Under the pieces are notes generated by a model. The model made no database searches and had not been told where the DNA came from. It saw nothing but the letters and a program-made list of their open reading frames with translations. A DNA stretch of 64,000 nucleotides from Bradyrhizobium sp. CCGB01 (GTDB lineage Bacteria; Pseudomonadota; Alphaproteobacteria; Rhizobiales; Xanthobacteraceae): the NCBI RefSeq assembly GCF_024199795.1, contig NZ_JANADK010000001.1, positions 310,001-374,000 on the forward strand. Reading direction: 5' to 3'. How positions within the stretch are numbered: the first letter of the stretch is position 1; each line of letters opens with the position of its first letter. This document shows, piece by piece, positions 36,017 to 46,460 of the stretch. The translations under genes were made by a program, and so were the position numbers.

Positions 36017-36703
36017 TCACGGCACCAGCTTGTAGCCACCGGCTTCCGTGACCAGGATCTCCGGGTTGGCGGCGTCCTTCTCGATCTTCTGGCGGAGGCG
36101 GTAGATGTGGGTTTCCAGCGTGTGGGTGGTGACGCCGGAATTATAGCCCCAGACTTCCTGGAGCAGGGTCTCGCGCGAGACCGGCATCTGGCCGGCCCGG
36201 TAGAGGAAGCGAAGGATGGCGGTTTCCTTCTCGGTGAGGCGGACCTTGCGCGCATTGGCCGCGGTCAGCATCTTCGAGCCCGGACGGAAGGAGTAGGGGC
36301 CGACCGAGAACACGGCGTCCTCGCTCGCCTCGTGCTGACGGAGCTGGGCGCGGATGCGGGCCAGCAGCACGGCGAAGCGGAACGGTTTTGCGACGTAGTC
36401 GTTGGCGCCGGATTCAAGTCCCAAAATGGTGTCGGAATCGGTGTCGTGCCCGGTGAGCATGATGATCGGGGCCTTGAAGCCGCCCTTGCGCAGGGAACGG
36501 ACCACCTCGCGGCCATCAGTGTCGGGCAGGCCGACATCCATAAGGACGAGATCCGGGGCATTGGCCTTCGCGGCGCTCGCACCCTTGGCGCCGGTATCGA
36601 CCGCGGAGGCTTCAAATTCTTCGTGCAGCGATAATTGCTCCACCAACGTATCGCGCAGATCGGTATCGTCATCCACGATCAGGATCTTGCGGGCATTGGC
36701 CAT
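36017..36703 (-). CDS. OmpR-type DNA-binding response regulator (CenR-like)
   Basis: A 228-residue two-component regulator. Receiver domain: KILIVDDDTDLRDTL with acidic pocket and Asp56 (LVLMDVGLPD) as the phosphorylation site, then LTGHD and KPFRFAVL. C-terminal winged helix: VRLTEKETAILRFLY and LETHIYRLRQKIEKD. Position beside xth and the sequence style are reminiscent of CenR-type cell-envelope regulators of alphaproteobacteria; that assignment is from memory and no kinase gene is adjacent. Upstream region 36704-36882 is AT-rich and holds its promoter. Confidence 0.9.
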   Translation of the reverse strand: MANARKILIVDDDTDLRDTLVEQLSLHEEFEASAVDTGAKGASAAKANAPDLVLMDVGLPDTDGREVVRSLRKGGFKAPIIMLTGHDTDSDTILGLESGANDYVAKPFRFAVLLARIRAQLRQHEASEDAVFSVGPYSFRPGSKMLTAANARKVRLTEKETAILRFLYRAGQMPVSRETLLQEVWGYNSGVTTHTLETHIYRLRQKIEKDAANPEILVTEAGGYKLVP

Positions 36704-36882
36704 AGGGGATCATCCTTTTGGGTCCGGCGCGGCGCGCATCCATGCTGCACCCAGCCGAGAGGGAAGTTTAGGGGGGTCGCTGTTATTATTGTTATTCGTG
36801 ATGAAGTAGTGGGCTGTTACCGATTCACAAGCCAGAACCACTCTAACTCAAAATTGCAGGGCGTTTTGATGAATGTCCTGTA

Positions 36883-37476
36883 ATGAATTCGACATCGCAC
36901 GTTCACATGAAAAACAAAGCTGCTTCAGGTAGTTACACCAGGAATCTTGGCTCCGGACCGCTCCGAGCGATCCGCGTTAAGCCTGCGGCCGGGAATCCGC
37001 GCCGGGGCTGGCTGACGGCCGGCGCGCTGACGATCCCGGTGGCGCTGGGGCGGGGCGGAATCCTGGCGAACAAGCGCGAGGGCGATGGCGGCACCCCGAG
37101 GGGCAGCTTCCGCCCCAGGCAATTATGGTGGCGGGGCGACCGCCACAGCCGCCCGCAGACCTTTCTTCCGGCCCGGACCATCGGCGACACGGACGCCTGG
37201 TGCGAGGACCCGGGAGATCGCCACTACAATCAGGCGATCCGGCTCGGGCCGGAGCAGGGCGGTGACCGGCTCAAGCGGGCCGACCATCTCTATGACTTCA
37301 TCATCGAAATCGACCACAACACCCGGCCGCGCATCGCCGGCCGCGGCAGCGCCGTGTTCCTGCATCTGGCGCGCGACAATTTCGGGCCGACCGCAGGCTG
37401 CGTCTCCATGACCAAGGCAGCCATGCTGCAATTGCTGCGGCGGCTTGGGCCACGAACAAGAATCATCATCGGGTGA
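36883..37476 (+). CDS. L,D-transpeptidase-family (YkuD) protein
   Basis: A 197-residue protein with the YkuD catalytic signature HLARDNFGPTAGCVSM (catalytic Cys) and an upstream HxxxAFG-like core, DFIIEIDHN. Family members cross-link peptidoglycan or attach lipoproteins to it, in the periplasm. No convincing signal peptide is seen at the annotated start, and an alternative ATG at 36907 adds none, so localisation is uncertain. The next gene begins 6 bp later, forming an operon with the hydratase. Confidence 0.87.
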   Translation: MNSTSHVHMKNKAASGSYTRNLGSGPLRAIRVKPAAGNPRRGWLTAGALTIPVALGRGGILANKREGDGGTPRGSFRPRQLWWRGDRHSRPQTFLPARTIGDTDAWCEDPGDRHYNQAIRLGPEQGGDRLKRADHLYDFIIEIDHNTRPRIAGRGSAVFLHLARDNFGPTAGCVSMTKAAMLQLLRRLGPRTRIIIG

Positions 37477-37482
37477 GGGCAC

Positions 37483-38268
37483 ATGCTCGACAAGGATCGG
37501 ATCGCCGCCGCTTCGCAGGTCTTCGTCAAACATTGGCGCGACGGCAGCAAGTTTGATGCGCTGGAGCCGCGGTTGCGGCCGCAGAGCCGCACCGAGGGCT
37601 ATGCGATCCAGGCCGCGCTCGAAACGCAAGCGCTCGGACAATTGTTCGGCTGGAAGATCGCGGCAACGAGCGAGTCCGGACAGAAGCATATCAACGTCAC
37701 GGGACCGCTGGCCGGTCGCATCATGAGCGACACCGTGATCGCCGATGGCGGCACAGCCCCGATGAAAGGCATCGCGATGCGCGTCGGCGAGCCCGAATTC
37801 GCGTTCCGCATGGGGCGCGATCTGCCGCCGCGGTCCGCGCCTTACAGCGTTGAGGAGGTCCTCGCCGCCGTCGGCACCTTCCATCCTGCAATCGAGATTC
37901 CCGATTCGCGCTTTGTCGATTTCGCCGGCGCCGGCGAGGCGCAGCTCATCGCCGACAATGCCTGCGCGCATCTGTTCGTACTGGGCGCAGCGACGACTGC
38001 GGACTGGCGTGCCATGGATCTCGTCGAGGAGCGGCCGCAGATCACGCTGCGCGGCCAGCACTATCTCGGCCACGGCAAGAACGTGCTCGGCGATCCCCGT
38101 GTTGCCCTGGCCTGGCTTGCCAACGAGCTGCGCGGGCTCGGCATCACGTTGCGGGCAGGGGAGGTGGTGACAACGGGCACGTGCCATCCGCCGCTGCCGA
38201 TCCAGGCCGGCGATCACTTTGCGGTGGATTTTGGCGCGCTGGGGAAGGTGTCGGTGGGGTTCGCGTAG
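37483..38268 (+). CDS. 2-keto-4-pentenoate hydratase-like (MhpD/FAH-fold) protein
   Basis: A 261-residue FAH-superfamily protein with GWKIAATSESGQKHINVTGPL, the metal-site region RVGEPEFAFRMG (Glu-Pro-Glu pattern) and AIEIPDSRFVDF. Family members hydrate 2-oxopent-4-enoate or decarboxylate related oxo-acids in meta-cleavage catabolism. It sits 6 bp after the L,D-transpeptidase gene, which offers no metabolic hint. Substrate unknown. Confidence 0.87.
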   Translation: MLDKDRIAAASQVFVKHWRDGSKFDALEPRLRPQSRTEGYAIQAALETQALGQLFGWKIAATSESGQKHINVTGPLAGRIMSDTVIADGGTAPMKGIAMRVGEPEFAFRMGRDLPPRSAPYSVEEVLAAVGTFHPAIEIPDSRFVDFAGAGEAQLIADNACAHLFVLGAATTADWRAMDLVEERPQITLRGQHYLGHGKNVLGDPRVALAWLANELRGLGITLRAGEVVTTGTCHPPLPIQAGDHFAVDFGALGKVSVGFA

Positions 38269-38279
38269 CCACCGCCGTT

Positions 38280-38361
38280 ATTGCGAGGAGCCCTTGCGAC
38301 GAAGCAATCCAGACTGCCTCCGCGGAAGGATTCTGGATTGCTTCGCTACGCTCGCAATGAC
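38280..38361. repeat. ATTGCGAGGAGC ... CTCGCAATGAC palindrome, copy 1
   Basis: An imperfect hairpin with ATTGCGAG/CTCGCAAT outer arms and AGCAATCC...GGATTGCTTCG inner arms. Similar elements occur at 46461-46545 and 51599-51674. A recurring intergenic element, here between convergent genes. Confidence 0.9.
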
Positions 38362-38403
38362 GAATTCGAGAGCCTTTGTGCGGCTCAGCCTTCGCCAGCG
38401 GCT

Positions 38404-39093
38404 TCACCGATGCCCGAAGATCGCGCTCCCCACGCGGACATGCGTGGCGCCGAGCATGATGGCGTTCGCGAAATCCGCGCTCATGCCCATCGAAAGCTTC
38501 TTCAAACCATTGCGCTCCGCGATCTTGGCCGTCAGCGCGAAATGCGCTGCTGGCGGCTCGTCGACCGGCGGGATGCACATCAGCCCGGAGATCGTCAGTC
38601 CATAGGTGTCGCGGCAGCTGGCAATGAAGGCATCGGCCTCGCCGGGAGCGATACCGGCCTTCTGCGGCTCCTCGCCGACATTGATCTGGACGAACAGTTC
38701 CGGGTGCTTGTTCTGGGATTCGATTTCCTTGGCTAACGCTTGGCAAATGCTCGGGCGGTCGACCGAATGGATGGCATCGAACAGCGCGACCGCCTCCTTC
38801 GCCTTGTTGGATTGCAGCGGCCCGATCAGATGCAGCGCGATGCCGGAATAAGCGGACGTTAACGCCGGCCACTTGCCTTTGGCCTCCTGCACGCGGTTTT
38901 CGCCGAATACGCGCTGTCCGGCGGCGATTACCGGCATAATTGCATCCGCGGCAAAAGTCTTGGACACCGCGATCAGCGTCACGGAGGCGCGATCGCGCCG
39001 GGCTTCCTTGCAGGCGCGAGCAATTTCGGCTTCGACCGCGGCGAGCGCGTTTGGTGAATCGCCGGTTACCGGCACGGCGTTGTTTTCTGTCAT
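38404..39093 (-). CDS. YggS-family pyridoxal-phosphate homeostasis protein
   Basis: A 229-residue TIM-barrel-like PLP protein. The PLP-binding lysine lies in LIAVSKTFAADAI; other family features are RVFGENRVQEAKGKW, LHLIGPLQSNKAKEAVALF and the C-terminal SMGMSADFANAI. It maintains PLP and amino-acid homeostasis. In many bacteria it is near division genes; here it is alone between a hydratase and a diguanylate cyclase. Confidence 0.93.
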   Translation of the reverse strand: MTENNAVPVTGDSPNALAAVEAEIARACKEARRDRASVTLIAVSKTFAADAIMPVIAAGQRVFGENRVQEAKGKWPALTSAYSGIALHLIGPLQSNKAKEAVALFDAIHSVDRPSICQALAKEIESQNKHPELFVQINVGEEPQKAGIAPGEADAFIASCRDTYGLTISGLMCIPPVDEPPAAHFALTAKIAERNGLKKLSMGMSADFANAIMLGATHVRVGSAIFGHR

Positions 39094-39184
39094 GACGTCG
39101 GATCGGACCGGATTGTTGCGGAGCTAGTTCTAATTTTACCGAGTTCAAGAAAGAGTTTTTGAACCCTTCGCTTTACCTTGGCCC

Positions 39185-40906
39185 ATGGGGTGGGCAGCGA
39201 AGATGGCAAACGTCAGTTTCAACCGCAAACGAGCGAAACTCAAGCAGGTTCTCGGTATCCGGGCACGGCTTGCGTTGCTCGCGGTGATTCTGGTGACGCC
39301 CTTGATGTTCGAGCGCATCCGTTCGCTCGAGGACACGCGCGCACGGCAGATCGCGCAGGCCGCGACTGAATTCACCACCATTGCAAGACACAGCGCCGAT
39401 GCGCAGCGCGAAGTGATCTCGTCGGTCGAGACCATCCTCAAATCTGAAGCCTTCATCCGCGCCTCCGCCGGCGGCATCAGCAAGAGCTGCGACGTGCTGC
39501 GCGCGAGCCTGCCGTCGAACCTTCCCTGGATCCGCACGCTGTTGATCGCCGGCCAGGACGGACGCATCCAGTGCGCCACCAACAACATGTATGTCGGCCT
39601 CGACCTCAGCGACCGGCCTTACTTCCAGCAGGCGCAGGAAACCGGCCGCTTCGTGCTGAGCGACTTCATCCTGTCGCGGCCGGTCCCGTCACCGACCGTG
39701 ATGGCGGTTTATCCGGTGTCCGCGTTCAGCGGTGTGCCGGATGCCGTCGTGCTCGCCACCGTGAACCTCGACTGGATGTCGAAGGTCATGAGCAATCTCG
39801 GCGGCCGCGCCGGCATCACCGCAGTGCTGGTCGACAGCGCCGGCACCGTGCTGGCCGCACCGGCTGACCAGCACAGCACGATCGGCCGTCCGCTCGACAA
39901 CATGCCGCTGATGTCCGCGATCGCCGACAGGGCCCTGCGTTCGGACCAGGACGAAGGCTCGCTCTCTTTCCTTGCCGCCGACGGCTCGCGCCGCGCGGTC
40001 AGCTATATCCGCATCGCCGGCACCAATGCCCGCCTGATCGCCAGCATCGACGAGGACAAGGTGTCCGCGGCGGTCAGCCGCGACATTCGCACCGCCTATC
40101 TCCAGCTCGCTTTCGTCGTCCTGTTCGTCCTGCTCGGCGCGTTGATCGCCGCCGAGAAGCTTGTGATCAAGCCGATCGAGATGCTGGCCGACATGGCCAA
40201 GCGCCTCGGCGAGGGCGACCTCTCGGCGCGCGCCGCGCGCAATCGGCTGCCGGCCGAGTTCGTGCCGCTGGCCCGCGCGTTCAACGCCATGGCCGCGCAG
40301 CTCAGCCAGCGCGAGCGCGAGCTGATCGCGAGCAACGACCGCCTGACCGTGATGGCCTCGATCGACATGCTGTCGGGCCTCGCCAATCGCCGCGGCTTCC
40401 AGAGCCGGCTCGACTTCGAATGGATGCGCGCGCAGCAATATGGCAGCGACCTCGCGCTGCTGATGATCGACGTCGATCACTTCAAGCTCTTCAACGACAC
40501 CTATGGCCATCTCGAAGGCGATTCCTGCCTGACCAGGCTCGGCGAGTCGCTGTCCGGCATCGCCGCCGACACGATGGGCTTTGCGGCGCGCTATGGCGGC
40601 GAGGAGTTCTGCCTGTTGCTGCCGAACACCGATGTGAACCGCGCCGTCGAGATCGGCGAGCAGGTGCGCGCGGCGGTGCTGAAGCTGTGCCTGCCGCACA
40701 TCACCTCGGCCCACATGATCGTCACCGTCTCGATCGGCGTCGCTGCGGCGCGGCCCAACGAGACGCTGCGTCCCGGCGATCTCATCGAAGCCGCCGACGC
40801 CGCGCTCTACGCCGCAAAACACCGCGGCCGCAACAACGTCGTCGAGCACGGCGTGCAGGCGATCGAGAGCGGCTCGGCCGACATGATGATGGCGGCTAGC
40901 GCCTAG
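39185..40906 (+). CDS. Membrane-bound diguanylate cyclase (sensor domain, HAMP, GGDEF)
   Basis: A 573-residue protein with a first membrane helix (about 24-42), a periplasmic Cache-type sensor region, a second membrane helix (about 300-325) and a HAMP-like linker (KPIEMLADMAKRLGEGDLSARAARNRLP). A GGDEF domain with intact GGEEF (FAARYGGEEFCLLLP) makes c-di-GMP. The Arg of the RxxD inhibitory site is not evident: the segment is IAADTMGFAARYGGEEF. It is convergent with a second cyclase; their stops share a CTAG. ATG 39203 is an alternative start. Confidence 0.9.
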   Translation: MGWAAKMANVSFNRKRAKLKQVLGIRARLALLAVILVTPLMFERIRSLEDTRARQIAQAATEFTTIARHSADAQREVISSVETILKSEAFIRASAGGISKSCDVLRASLPSNLPWIRTLLIAGQDGRIQCATNNMYVGLDLSDRPYFQQAQETGRFVLSDFILSRPVPSPTVMAVYPVSAFSGVPDAVVLATVNLDWMSKVMSNLGGRAGITAVLVDSAGTVLAAPADQHSTIGRPLDNMPLMSAIADRALRSDQDEGSLSFLAADGSRRAVSYIRIAGTNARLIASIDEDKVSAAVSRDIRTAYLQLAFVVLFVLLGALIAAEKLVIKPIEMLADMAKRLGEGDLSARAARNRLPAEFVPLARAFNAMAAQLSQRERELIASNDRLTVMASIDMLSGLANRRGFQSRLDFEWMRAQQYGSDLALLMIDVDHFKLFNDTYGHLEGDSCLTRLGESLSGIAADTMGFAARYGGEEFCLLLPNTDVNRAVEIGEQVRAAVLKLCLPHITSAHMIVTVSIGVAAARPNETLRPGDLIEAADAALYAAKHRGRNNVVEHGVQAIESGSADMMMAASA

Positions 40907-41976
40907 CCCGCGGCCCCGGCGCGATCGAGCTCGACTTCCGTCACAACACGATTTCGGCCACCGCCCTTGGCGAGATAGAGCGCGCGGTCGCAGCGCTCGA
41001 TGAGATCGGTGATCGCCTCGCCCGCACGGTACTGCGCCACGCCGATCGACACGCTGATGCCGGGCAGGGTCTCGCCGGTCGAGCGGCGCGTGATCGTGCA
41101 TTCGGCGATCGCGTACCTGATGCGCTCGGCGATCCCGGCGCACGTGGCGAGATCGGCATCCGGCAGCACGGCGATCAGCTCCTCGCCGCCATAGCGGGCA
41201 GGCAGATCCTGCTCGCGAACTTTTTCGCGCAACACTTTTGCCATCAACCGCAGCACCTGGTCGCCGACGCCATGGCCGAAATTGTCGTTGAAGGTCTTGA
41301 AGTGGTCGATGTCGAGCAAGAGCACGCTGAGCGGCTCGCCCCAATCCGCGGTCGCCTGCGCCTTGCGCAGGAATTCATCGAGCGCCCGCCGGTTGGCGAG
41401 GCCCGTCAGCGTGTCGGTCCGGGCGCTCTCCTCGGACTTGGACAGCGAGTCGCGGATCACGTCGAGCTCGCGGGTCTTTTCCAAAAAGCCCGCCTCGAGC
41501 CGGGTCGCCCGTGTGGCGGCACGGCTCAATTCATTCATGAGCTGGGCGACCAGCACCTTCGGATCGACGCCGGCCTTGCCCTGATCGGCGACCTCGCTGA
41601 TCGCCTGCATCTGGAAATGATTGTCGGCGATCGCCGTCGCCAGAAACTCCTGCGCCACCCCCATGAGGGCATGCAGCCGCTCGGACGTCTTGGAGGCGAC
41701 GACGCCCGCCCGGGGCGCGACATAGGTCTCGAACAGATCCTGATTGATCCTGGCGTCGAAGGGACGGCTGTGGTCGATCAGGAGGTCAATCGCGTTGCGC
41801 AGGTCGTCATGGGTGCCGGCGAAATAGTGGAACCAGACCGCAAAATTGGTCGGCGTCGGCGGAATTCGCTGCTCGGCCATGCTCCGCACCGCCCGTCCGG
41901 CGATGGACGCGGCATAGTCGTAATCGAGATCGTCGAAGCCTGAATCCATCGCCTGGCGGGTGCTGTTGGCGGCCAA
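40903..41976 (-). CDS. Soluble diguanylate cyclase with GGEEL active site
   Basis: A 357-residue cytoplasmic protein with an N-terminal helical region (no membrane helix) of about 180 residues and a C-terminal GGDEF domain. The active-site loop is GGEEL, with Leu in place of Phe, a tolerated variant. Five residues before it lies REQD, a canonical RxxD c-di-GMP inhibitory site. The N-terminal region (TNFAVWFHYFAGTHDDLRNAID) is a helical regulatory domain type found in other alphaproteobacterial cyclases. Convergent with the upstream cyclase. Confidence 0.9.
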   Translation of the reverse strand: MAANSTRQAMDSGFDDLDYDYAASIAGRAVRSMAEQRIPPTPTNFAVWFHYFAGTHDDLRNAIDLLIDHSRPFDARINQDLFETYVAPRAGVVASKTSERLHALMGVAQEFLATAIADNHFQMQAISEVADQGKAGVDPKVLVAQLMNELSRAATRATRLEAGFLEKTRELDVIRDSLSKSEESARTDTLTGLANRRALDEFLRKAQATADWGEPLSVLLLDIDHFKTFNDNFGHGVGDQVLRLMAKVLREKVREQDLPARYGGEELIAVLPDADLATCAGIAERIRYAIAECTITRRSTGETLPGISVSIGVAQYRAGEAITDLIERCDRALYLAKGGGRNRVVTEVELDRAGAAG

Positions 41977-42098
41977 CCTCGCACCGACCCCTTAACCCGA
42001 TCCCAATAGGCCGCTCCGTACTTTTGCGGAGCAGCATTGCGGGGCGCCGCCGCGAACGGCAACCCATTGACCCCTTAAGGACTTCTATGGCCTAGTCC

Positions 42099-42114
42099 GC
42101 CGTCTTTAGACGGC
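42099..42114 (+). promoter_or_regulatory. GCCGTC-TTTA-GACGGC hairpin just upstream of leuS
   Basis: A perfect 6-bp stem with a TTTA loop 26 bp upstream of the leuS ATG. It could be a small attenuator or transcript-stability element; no T-box or leucine-codon leader is seen. Function uncertain. Confidence 0.45.
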
Positions 42115-42140
42115 CGAATCCACGAAAACCCAACGATTCC

Positions 42141-44765
42141 ATGACCTCCGAACGCTACAACGCCCGCGACGCCGAACCGCGCTGGCAGGCTACCTGGGAC
42201 CAACAGGCGATCTTCGTCTCGAAGAACGACGACTCGCGGCCGAAATACTACGTCCTGGAGATGTTCCCCTACCCGTCCGGGCGCATCCATATCGGCCATG
42301 TCCGCAATTACACGCTCGGCGACGTGCTGGCCCGCTTCATGCGCGCCAAGGGGTTCAACGTCCTGCACCCGATGGGCTGGGACGCGTTCGGCCTGCCGGC
42401 CGAGAACGCCGCCATCGAGCGCAAGGTCGCGCCGAAGGCCTGGACCTACGACAACATCGCCGCGATGAAGAAGCAGCTCCGCTCGATCGGGCTGTCGCTG
42501 GACTGGTCACGCGAATTCGCGACCTGCGATCCCAGCTACTACAAGCATCAGCAGAAGATGTTTCTGGACATGCTCGGCGCGGGCCTCGCCGAGCGCGAGA
42601 AGCGCAAGCTCAACTGGGATCCGGTCGACATGACCGTGCTCGCCAACGAGCAGGTGATCGACGGCCGCGGCTGGCGTTCGGGTGCGATCGTCGAACAGCG
42701 CGAGATGAGCCAGTGGGTCTTCAAGATCACGAAGTACTCGCAGGAACTGCTGTCGGCGCTGGATGGGCTGGATCGCTGGCCCGACAAGGTTCGGCTGATG
42801 CAGCGCAACTGGATCGGCCGCTCCGAGGGCCTGCTGGTCCGCTTCGCGCTCGATGCGGCGACCACGCCGGCTGGCGAGAGCGAGCTGAAGATTTTCACGA
42901 CGCGTCCCGATACGCTGTTCGGCGCGAAGTTCATGGCGATCTCGTCGGATCATCCGCTGGCGCAGGCTGCCGCCGCGAAGAACCCGAAACTTGCGCAGTT
43001 CATCGCCGACATCAAGAAGATCGGCACCGCGCAGGAGATCATCGACACCGCGGAGAAGCAGGGTTTTGACACCGGCATCCGCGCTGTGCATCCGTTCGAC
43101 CCGAGCTGGAAGCTGCCGGTCTATGTCGCCAACTTCGTGCTGATGGAATACGGCACCGGCGCGATCTTCGGCTGCCCCGCGCACGACCAGCGCGATCTCG
43201 ACTTCGTCAACAAGTACAATCTCGGCAACACGCCGGTGGTGTGCCCCGAGGGCCAGGATCCAAAGACCTTCGTGATCACCGACACCGCTTATGACGGTGA
43301 CGGCCGCATGATCAATTCGCGCTTCCTCGACGGCATGACCATCGAGCAGGCCAAGGACGAAGTTGCAAAACGGCTGGAAAACGAGCTGCGCGGCAACGCG
43401 CCGGTCGGCGAGCGTCAGGTCAATTTCCGCCTGCGCGACTGGGGCATTTCGCGCCAGCGCTATTGGGGCTGTCCGATTCCCGTCATCCATTGTCCGAAAT
43501 GCGACGTGGTGCCGGTGCCGGATGCGGACCTGCCGGTGACGCTGCCTGATGATGCGACCTTCGACAAGCCGGGCAACGCGCTCGACCATCACCCGACCTG
43601 GAAGCACGTCACCTGCCCGAAATGCGGCGGCAAGGCGCAGCGCGAAACCGACACCATGGATACCTTCGTGGATTCGTCCTGGTATTTTGCGCGCTTCACC
43701 GACCCCTGGAACGAGAGCGCGCCGACGACGCCTGCCGTCGCCAACCGGATGCTGCCGGTCGACCAGTATATCGGCGGCGTCGAGCACGCGATCCTGCATC
43801 TGCTTTACAGCCGCTTCTTCACCCGCGCGATGAAGGCGACCGGGCACATTGCGCTGGACGAGCCGTTCGCCGGCATGTTCACCCAGGGCATGGTGGTGCA
43901 CGAGACCTACCAGAAGGCCGACGGCACCTATGTGCAGCCGGCCGAAGTGAAGATCGAAATCGGCGGCAATGGCAGGCGCGCGACGCTGCTGACGTCAGGC
44001 GAAGACATCCAGATCGGTCCGATCGAGAAGATGTCGAAGTCGAAGAAGAACACGGTCGACCCCGACGACATCATCGAGACTTATGGTGCCGACGTCGCCC
44101 GCTGGTTCATGCTGTCGGACTCCCCACCCGACCGCGACGTGATCTGGAGCGACGAGCGCGTCCAGGGCGCCTCGCGCTTCGTGCAGCGGCTGTGGCGGCT
44201 GGTGAACGATGCGGTGGAACTCGGCAAGACCGCGCCGGCGGCCCGGCCGGCCTCTTTCGGTCCGGATGCCACGGCCTTGCGCAAAGCGGCCCACGGCGCG
44301 CTGGACAAGGTAACCACCGGCGTCGAACGGCTGCACTTCAACGTCTGCCTCGCCCACATCCGCGAATTCGCCAACGCGTTTTCGGAGGTGCTCCAGCGCC
44401 CCGGCCAGCCGGCCGCCGACTTGGCCTGGGCGATCCGGGAGGCCAGCCAGATCCTGGTCCAGCTGTTCTCCCCGATGATGCCGCATCTGGCCGAGGAGTG
44501 CTGGCAGGTTCTGGGTCACTCCGGGCTGGTTTCGGAGGCCAATTGGCCCCAAATCGAACGCGATTTGCTGGTTGAAGACAGCGTGACCTTGGTGGTTCAG
44601 GTCAATGGCAAGAAACGGGGCGAGGTCACAGTTGCAACAGCGGCCCAGAATCCGGAAATCGAGGCTGCCGTTTTGGCCCTCGATGCGGTAAAACTGGCCC
44701 TGGACGGCAAGCCCGTCCGCAAGGTGATTATCGTCCCCAAGAGGATCGTGAATGTTGTCGGCTAG
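42141..44765 (+). CDS. leuS: Leucyl-tRNA synthetase
   Basis: An 874-residue class I synthetase of bacterial LeuS size. HIGH motif is [15 protein letters not shown], followed by [16 protein letters not shown]. The editing CP1 domain is indicated by [11 protein letters not shown] and [20 protein letters not shown] motif is [15 protein letters not shown] at about residue 630, with a zinc-binding Cys cluster ([14 protein letters not shown]). The stop overlaps the lptE start by 14 bp. Confidence 0.97.
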   Translation: MTSERYNARDAEPRWQATWDQQAIFVSKNDDSRPKYYVLEMFPYPSGRIHIGHVRNYTLGDVLARFMRAKGFNVLHPMGWDAFGLPAENAAIERKVAPKAWTYDNIAAMKKQLRSIGLSLDWSREFATCDPSYYKHQQKMFLDMLGAGLAEREKRKLNWDPVDMTVLANEQVIDGRGWRSGAIVEQREMSQWVFKITKYSQELLSALDGLDRWPDKVRLMQRNWIGRSEGLLVRFALDAATTPAGESELKIFTTRPDTLFGAKFMAISSDHPLAQAAAAKNPKLAQFIADIKKIGTAQEIIDTAEKQGFDTGIRAVHPFDPSWKLPVYVANFVLMEYGTGAIFGCPAHDQRDLDFVNKYNLGNTPVVCPEGQDPKTFVITDTAYDGDGRMINSRFLDGMTIEQAKDEVAKRLENELRGNAPVGERQVNFRLRDWGISRQRYWGCPIPVIHCPKCDVVPVPDADLPVTLPDDATFDKPGNALDHHPTWKHVTCPKCGGKAQRETDTMDTFVDSSWYFARFTDPWNESAPTTPAVANRMLPVDQYIGGVEHAILHLLYSRFFTRAMKATGHIALDEPFAGMFTQGMVVHETYQKADGTYVQPAEVKIEIGGNGRRATLLTSGEDIQIGPIEKMSKSKKNTVDPDDIIETYGADVARWFMLSDSPPDRDVIWSDERVQGASRFVQRLWRLVNDAVELGKTAPAARPASFGPDATALRKAAHGALDKVTTGVERLHFNVCLAHIREFANAFSEVLQRPGQPAADLAWAIREASQILVQLFSPMMPHLAEECWQVLGHSGLVSEANWPQIERDLLVEDSVTLVVQVNGKKRGEVTVATAAQNPEIEAAVLALDAVKLALDGKPVRKVIIVPKRIVNVVG

Positions 44766-45303
44766 GATCCGCATCGCAGCCCGCTTGCTGGCGGTTGCCG
44801 CATTGGCGGCGCTGACGGCTGGCTGCTTCCAGCCGATGTATGCCGAGCGTACCGACGGTACCCCCGGCCTGCGCGAGAAGCTGATGGGGGTCGATCTCCC
44901 GCCGATCTCCAAGGCGAATGCCTCCCGCGAAGCCCGCGTCGGCGTCGAGGTCCGCAATGCCCTGGCGTTCAAGCTTTACGGCACGGCGACCGGCATGCCG
45001 CCGACGCACCGCCTCGAGATCCGCTTCACGAGCAACAAGTCGTCGCTGATCGTCGATCCCAATACCGGCCTGCCGACCAGCGAGAATTACGGCATCGACG
45101 CCCAGTACAATCTGGTCGAGGTGGTCAGCGGCAAGTCGGTGATGACCGGCACCACCTTCTCGCGCGTGTCCTATGACATGCCCGGCTCCTACCAGCGCTT
45201 CTCCCGCAACCGCGCCTTGCGCGATGCTGAGGACCGTGCCGCCAACGAGATCGCCGAGAACATCACGACCCGGCTCGCCTCGTTCTTCACCGCCGGCACG
45301 TAA
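44752..45303 (+). CDS. lptE: LPS-assembly lipoprotein LptE
   Basis: A 183-residue lipoprotein: signal peptide with lipobox LTAGC (Cys at about 24) and an LptE-type body ([54 protein letters not shown]). LptE plugs LptD in the outer membrane for lipopolysaccharide export. It overlaps leuS by 14 bp and precedes holA, the common leuS-lptE-holA order. Confidence 0.93.
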   Translation: MLSARIRIAARLLAVAALAALTAGCFQPMYAERTDGTPGLREKLMGVDLPPISKANASREARVGVEVRNALAFKLYGTATGMPPTHRLEIRFTSNKSSLIVDPNTGLPTSENYGIDAQYNLVEVVSGKSVMTGTTFSRVSYDMPGSYQRFSRNRALRDAEDRAANEIAENITTRLASFFTAGT

Positions 45304-45311
45304 CTACCTCT

Positions 45312-45400
45312 GTCATTCCGGGGCACGCGAAGCGTGAACCCGGAATCTCGATCCACAATCTTCAGATTCCGGGTTCGCGCTGCGCGCGCCCCGGAATGAC
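45312..45400. repeat. GTCATTCCGGGGC palindrome
   Basis: Outer arms GTCATTCCGGGGC (45312-45324) and GCCCCGGAATGAC (45388-45400), with inner ACCCGGAATCT/AGATTCCGGGT arms. It fills the gap between lptE and holA. Confidence 0.85.
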
Positions 45401-45411
45401 AATCAGGCCCG

Positions 45412-46440
45412 ATGGTCGCGCTGCGCGGAAAAGAGATCGACGCCTTCCTCGCCCGTCCCGACGGGGGCCGACCGATCATCCTGCTCTACGGTCCCGATGC
45501 CGGCCTCGTGCGCGAGCGCGCCGATGCACTGATTGCCTCCGCCGTCGACGACCCCAATGATCCCTTCTCGCTCGTAAAGCTCGACGGCGACGAGCTCTCC
45601 GCCGAGCCGTCGCGGCTCGTCGACGAGGCCATGACGGTGCCGTTGTTCGGCGGCCGCCGCGCCATCCGTATCCGTGCCGGCTCGCGCAGCTTTGCCAGCG
45701 GTGTCGACACGCTGGCGGAGATGAACGTGAAGGATTGCCGCATCGTGATCGAGGCCGGCGAGCTGCGTCCGGAATCGCCGCTGCGCAAGGCCTGCGAGAA
45801 GGCCAAGACGGCCGTCGCGATCGGCTGCTATCCCGACACCGAGCGCGACCTTGCAAGACTGATGGAAGACGAGCTCCGCATCGCCAATTTGCGCATCGCG
45901 CAGGATGCCCGCGCGGCGCTGATGTCGTTCCTCGGCGGCGACCGCCAGGCCTCGCGCAACGAGCTGCGCAAGCTGACGCTCTATGCCCATGGCAAAGGCG
46001 AGATCACGCTGGACGATGTGATGTCCGTGGTCGCCGATGCGTCCGAGCTGAAACTCGATCCGATCGTCGACGGCGCCTTCGCCGGCCGGCCTGACATCGT
46101 CGAGACCGAATTCGCAAAGGCCATGATCGCCGGCACCTACCCCGGTGTGATCATCTCGGCCGCGCAGCGCCAGGCGGCATGGCTGCACAAATCCGCTCTC
46201 GCGATTGCCGATGGCACGCCGGCCTCCGCCGTGCTCGACGGCGGCTTTCCCCGCCTGCATTTTTCACGAAAGCCCGCGGTCGAAACGGCGCTGCGAAATT
46301 TCAGCGTGCCGCGGCTCGCCGCCATCATCGAGCAGCTCGCCACCGCCGCGCTCGACACCCGCAAGCAATCCACCCTCGCCGCCGCCATCGCCCAGCGCAC
46401 GCTGATGGCAATCGCCGCGAATGCGAAGCGGCGGGGCTGA
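45412..46440 (+). CDS. holA: DNA polymerase III subunit delta
   Basis: A 342-residue clamp-loader delta subunit. N-terminal RPIILLYGPDAGLVRERAD corresponds to the degenerate P-loop; DRQASRNELRKLTLYAHGKGEITLDDVM and a C-terminal helical collar follow. It opens the beta clamp during loading. Encoded directly after lptE, separated by a palindromic repeat. Confidence 0.95.
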   Translation: MVALRGKEIDAFLARPDGGRPIILLYGPDAGLVRERADALIASAVDDPNDPFSLVKLDGDELSAEPSRLVDEAMTVPLFGGRRAIRIRAGSRSFASGVDTLAEMNVKDCRIVIEAGELRPESPLRKACEKAKTAVAIGCYPDTERDLARLMEDELRIANLRIAQDARAALMSFLGGDRQASRNELRKLTLYAHGKGEITLDDVMSVVADASELKLDPIVDGAFAGRPDIVETEFAKAMIAGTYPGVIISAAQRQAAWLHKSALAIADGTPASAVLDGGFPRLHFSRKPAVETALRNFSVPRLAAIIEQLATAALDTRKQSTLAAAIAQRTLMAIAANAKRRG

Positions 46441-46460
46441 AGAGCCTCCGCTCTCTCCAC

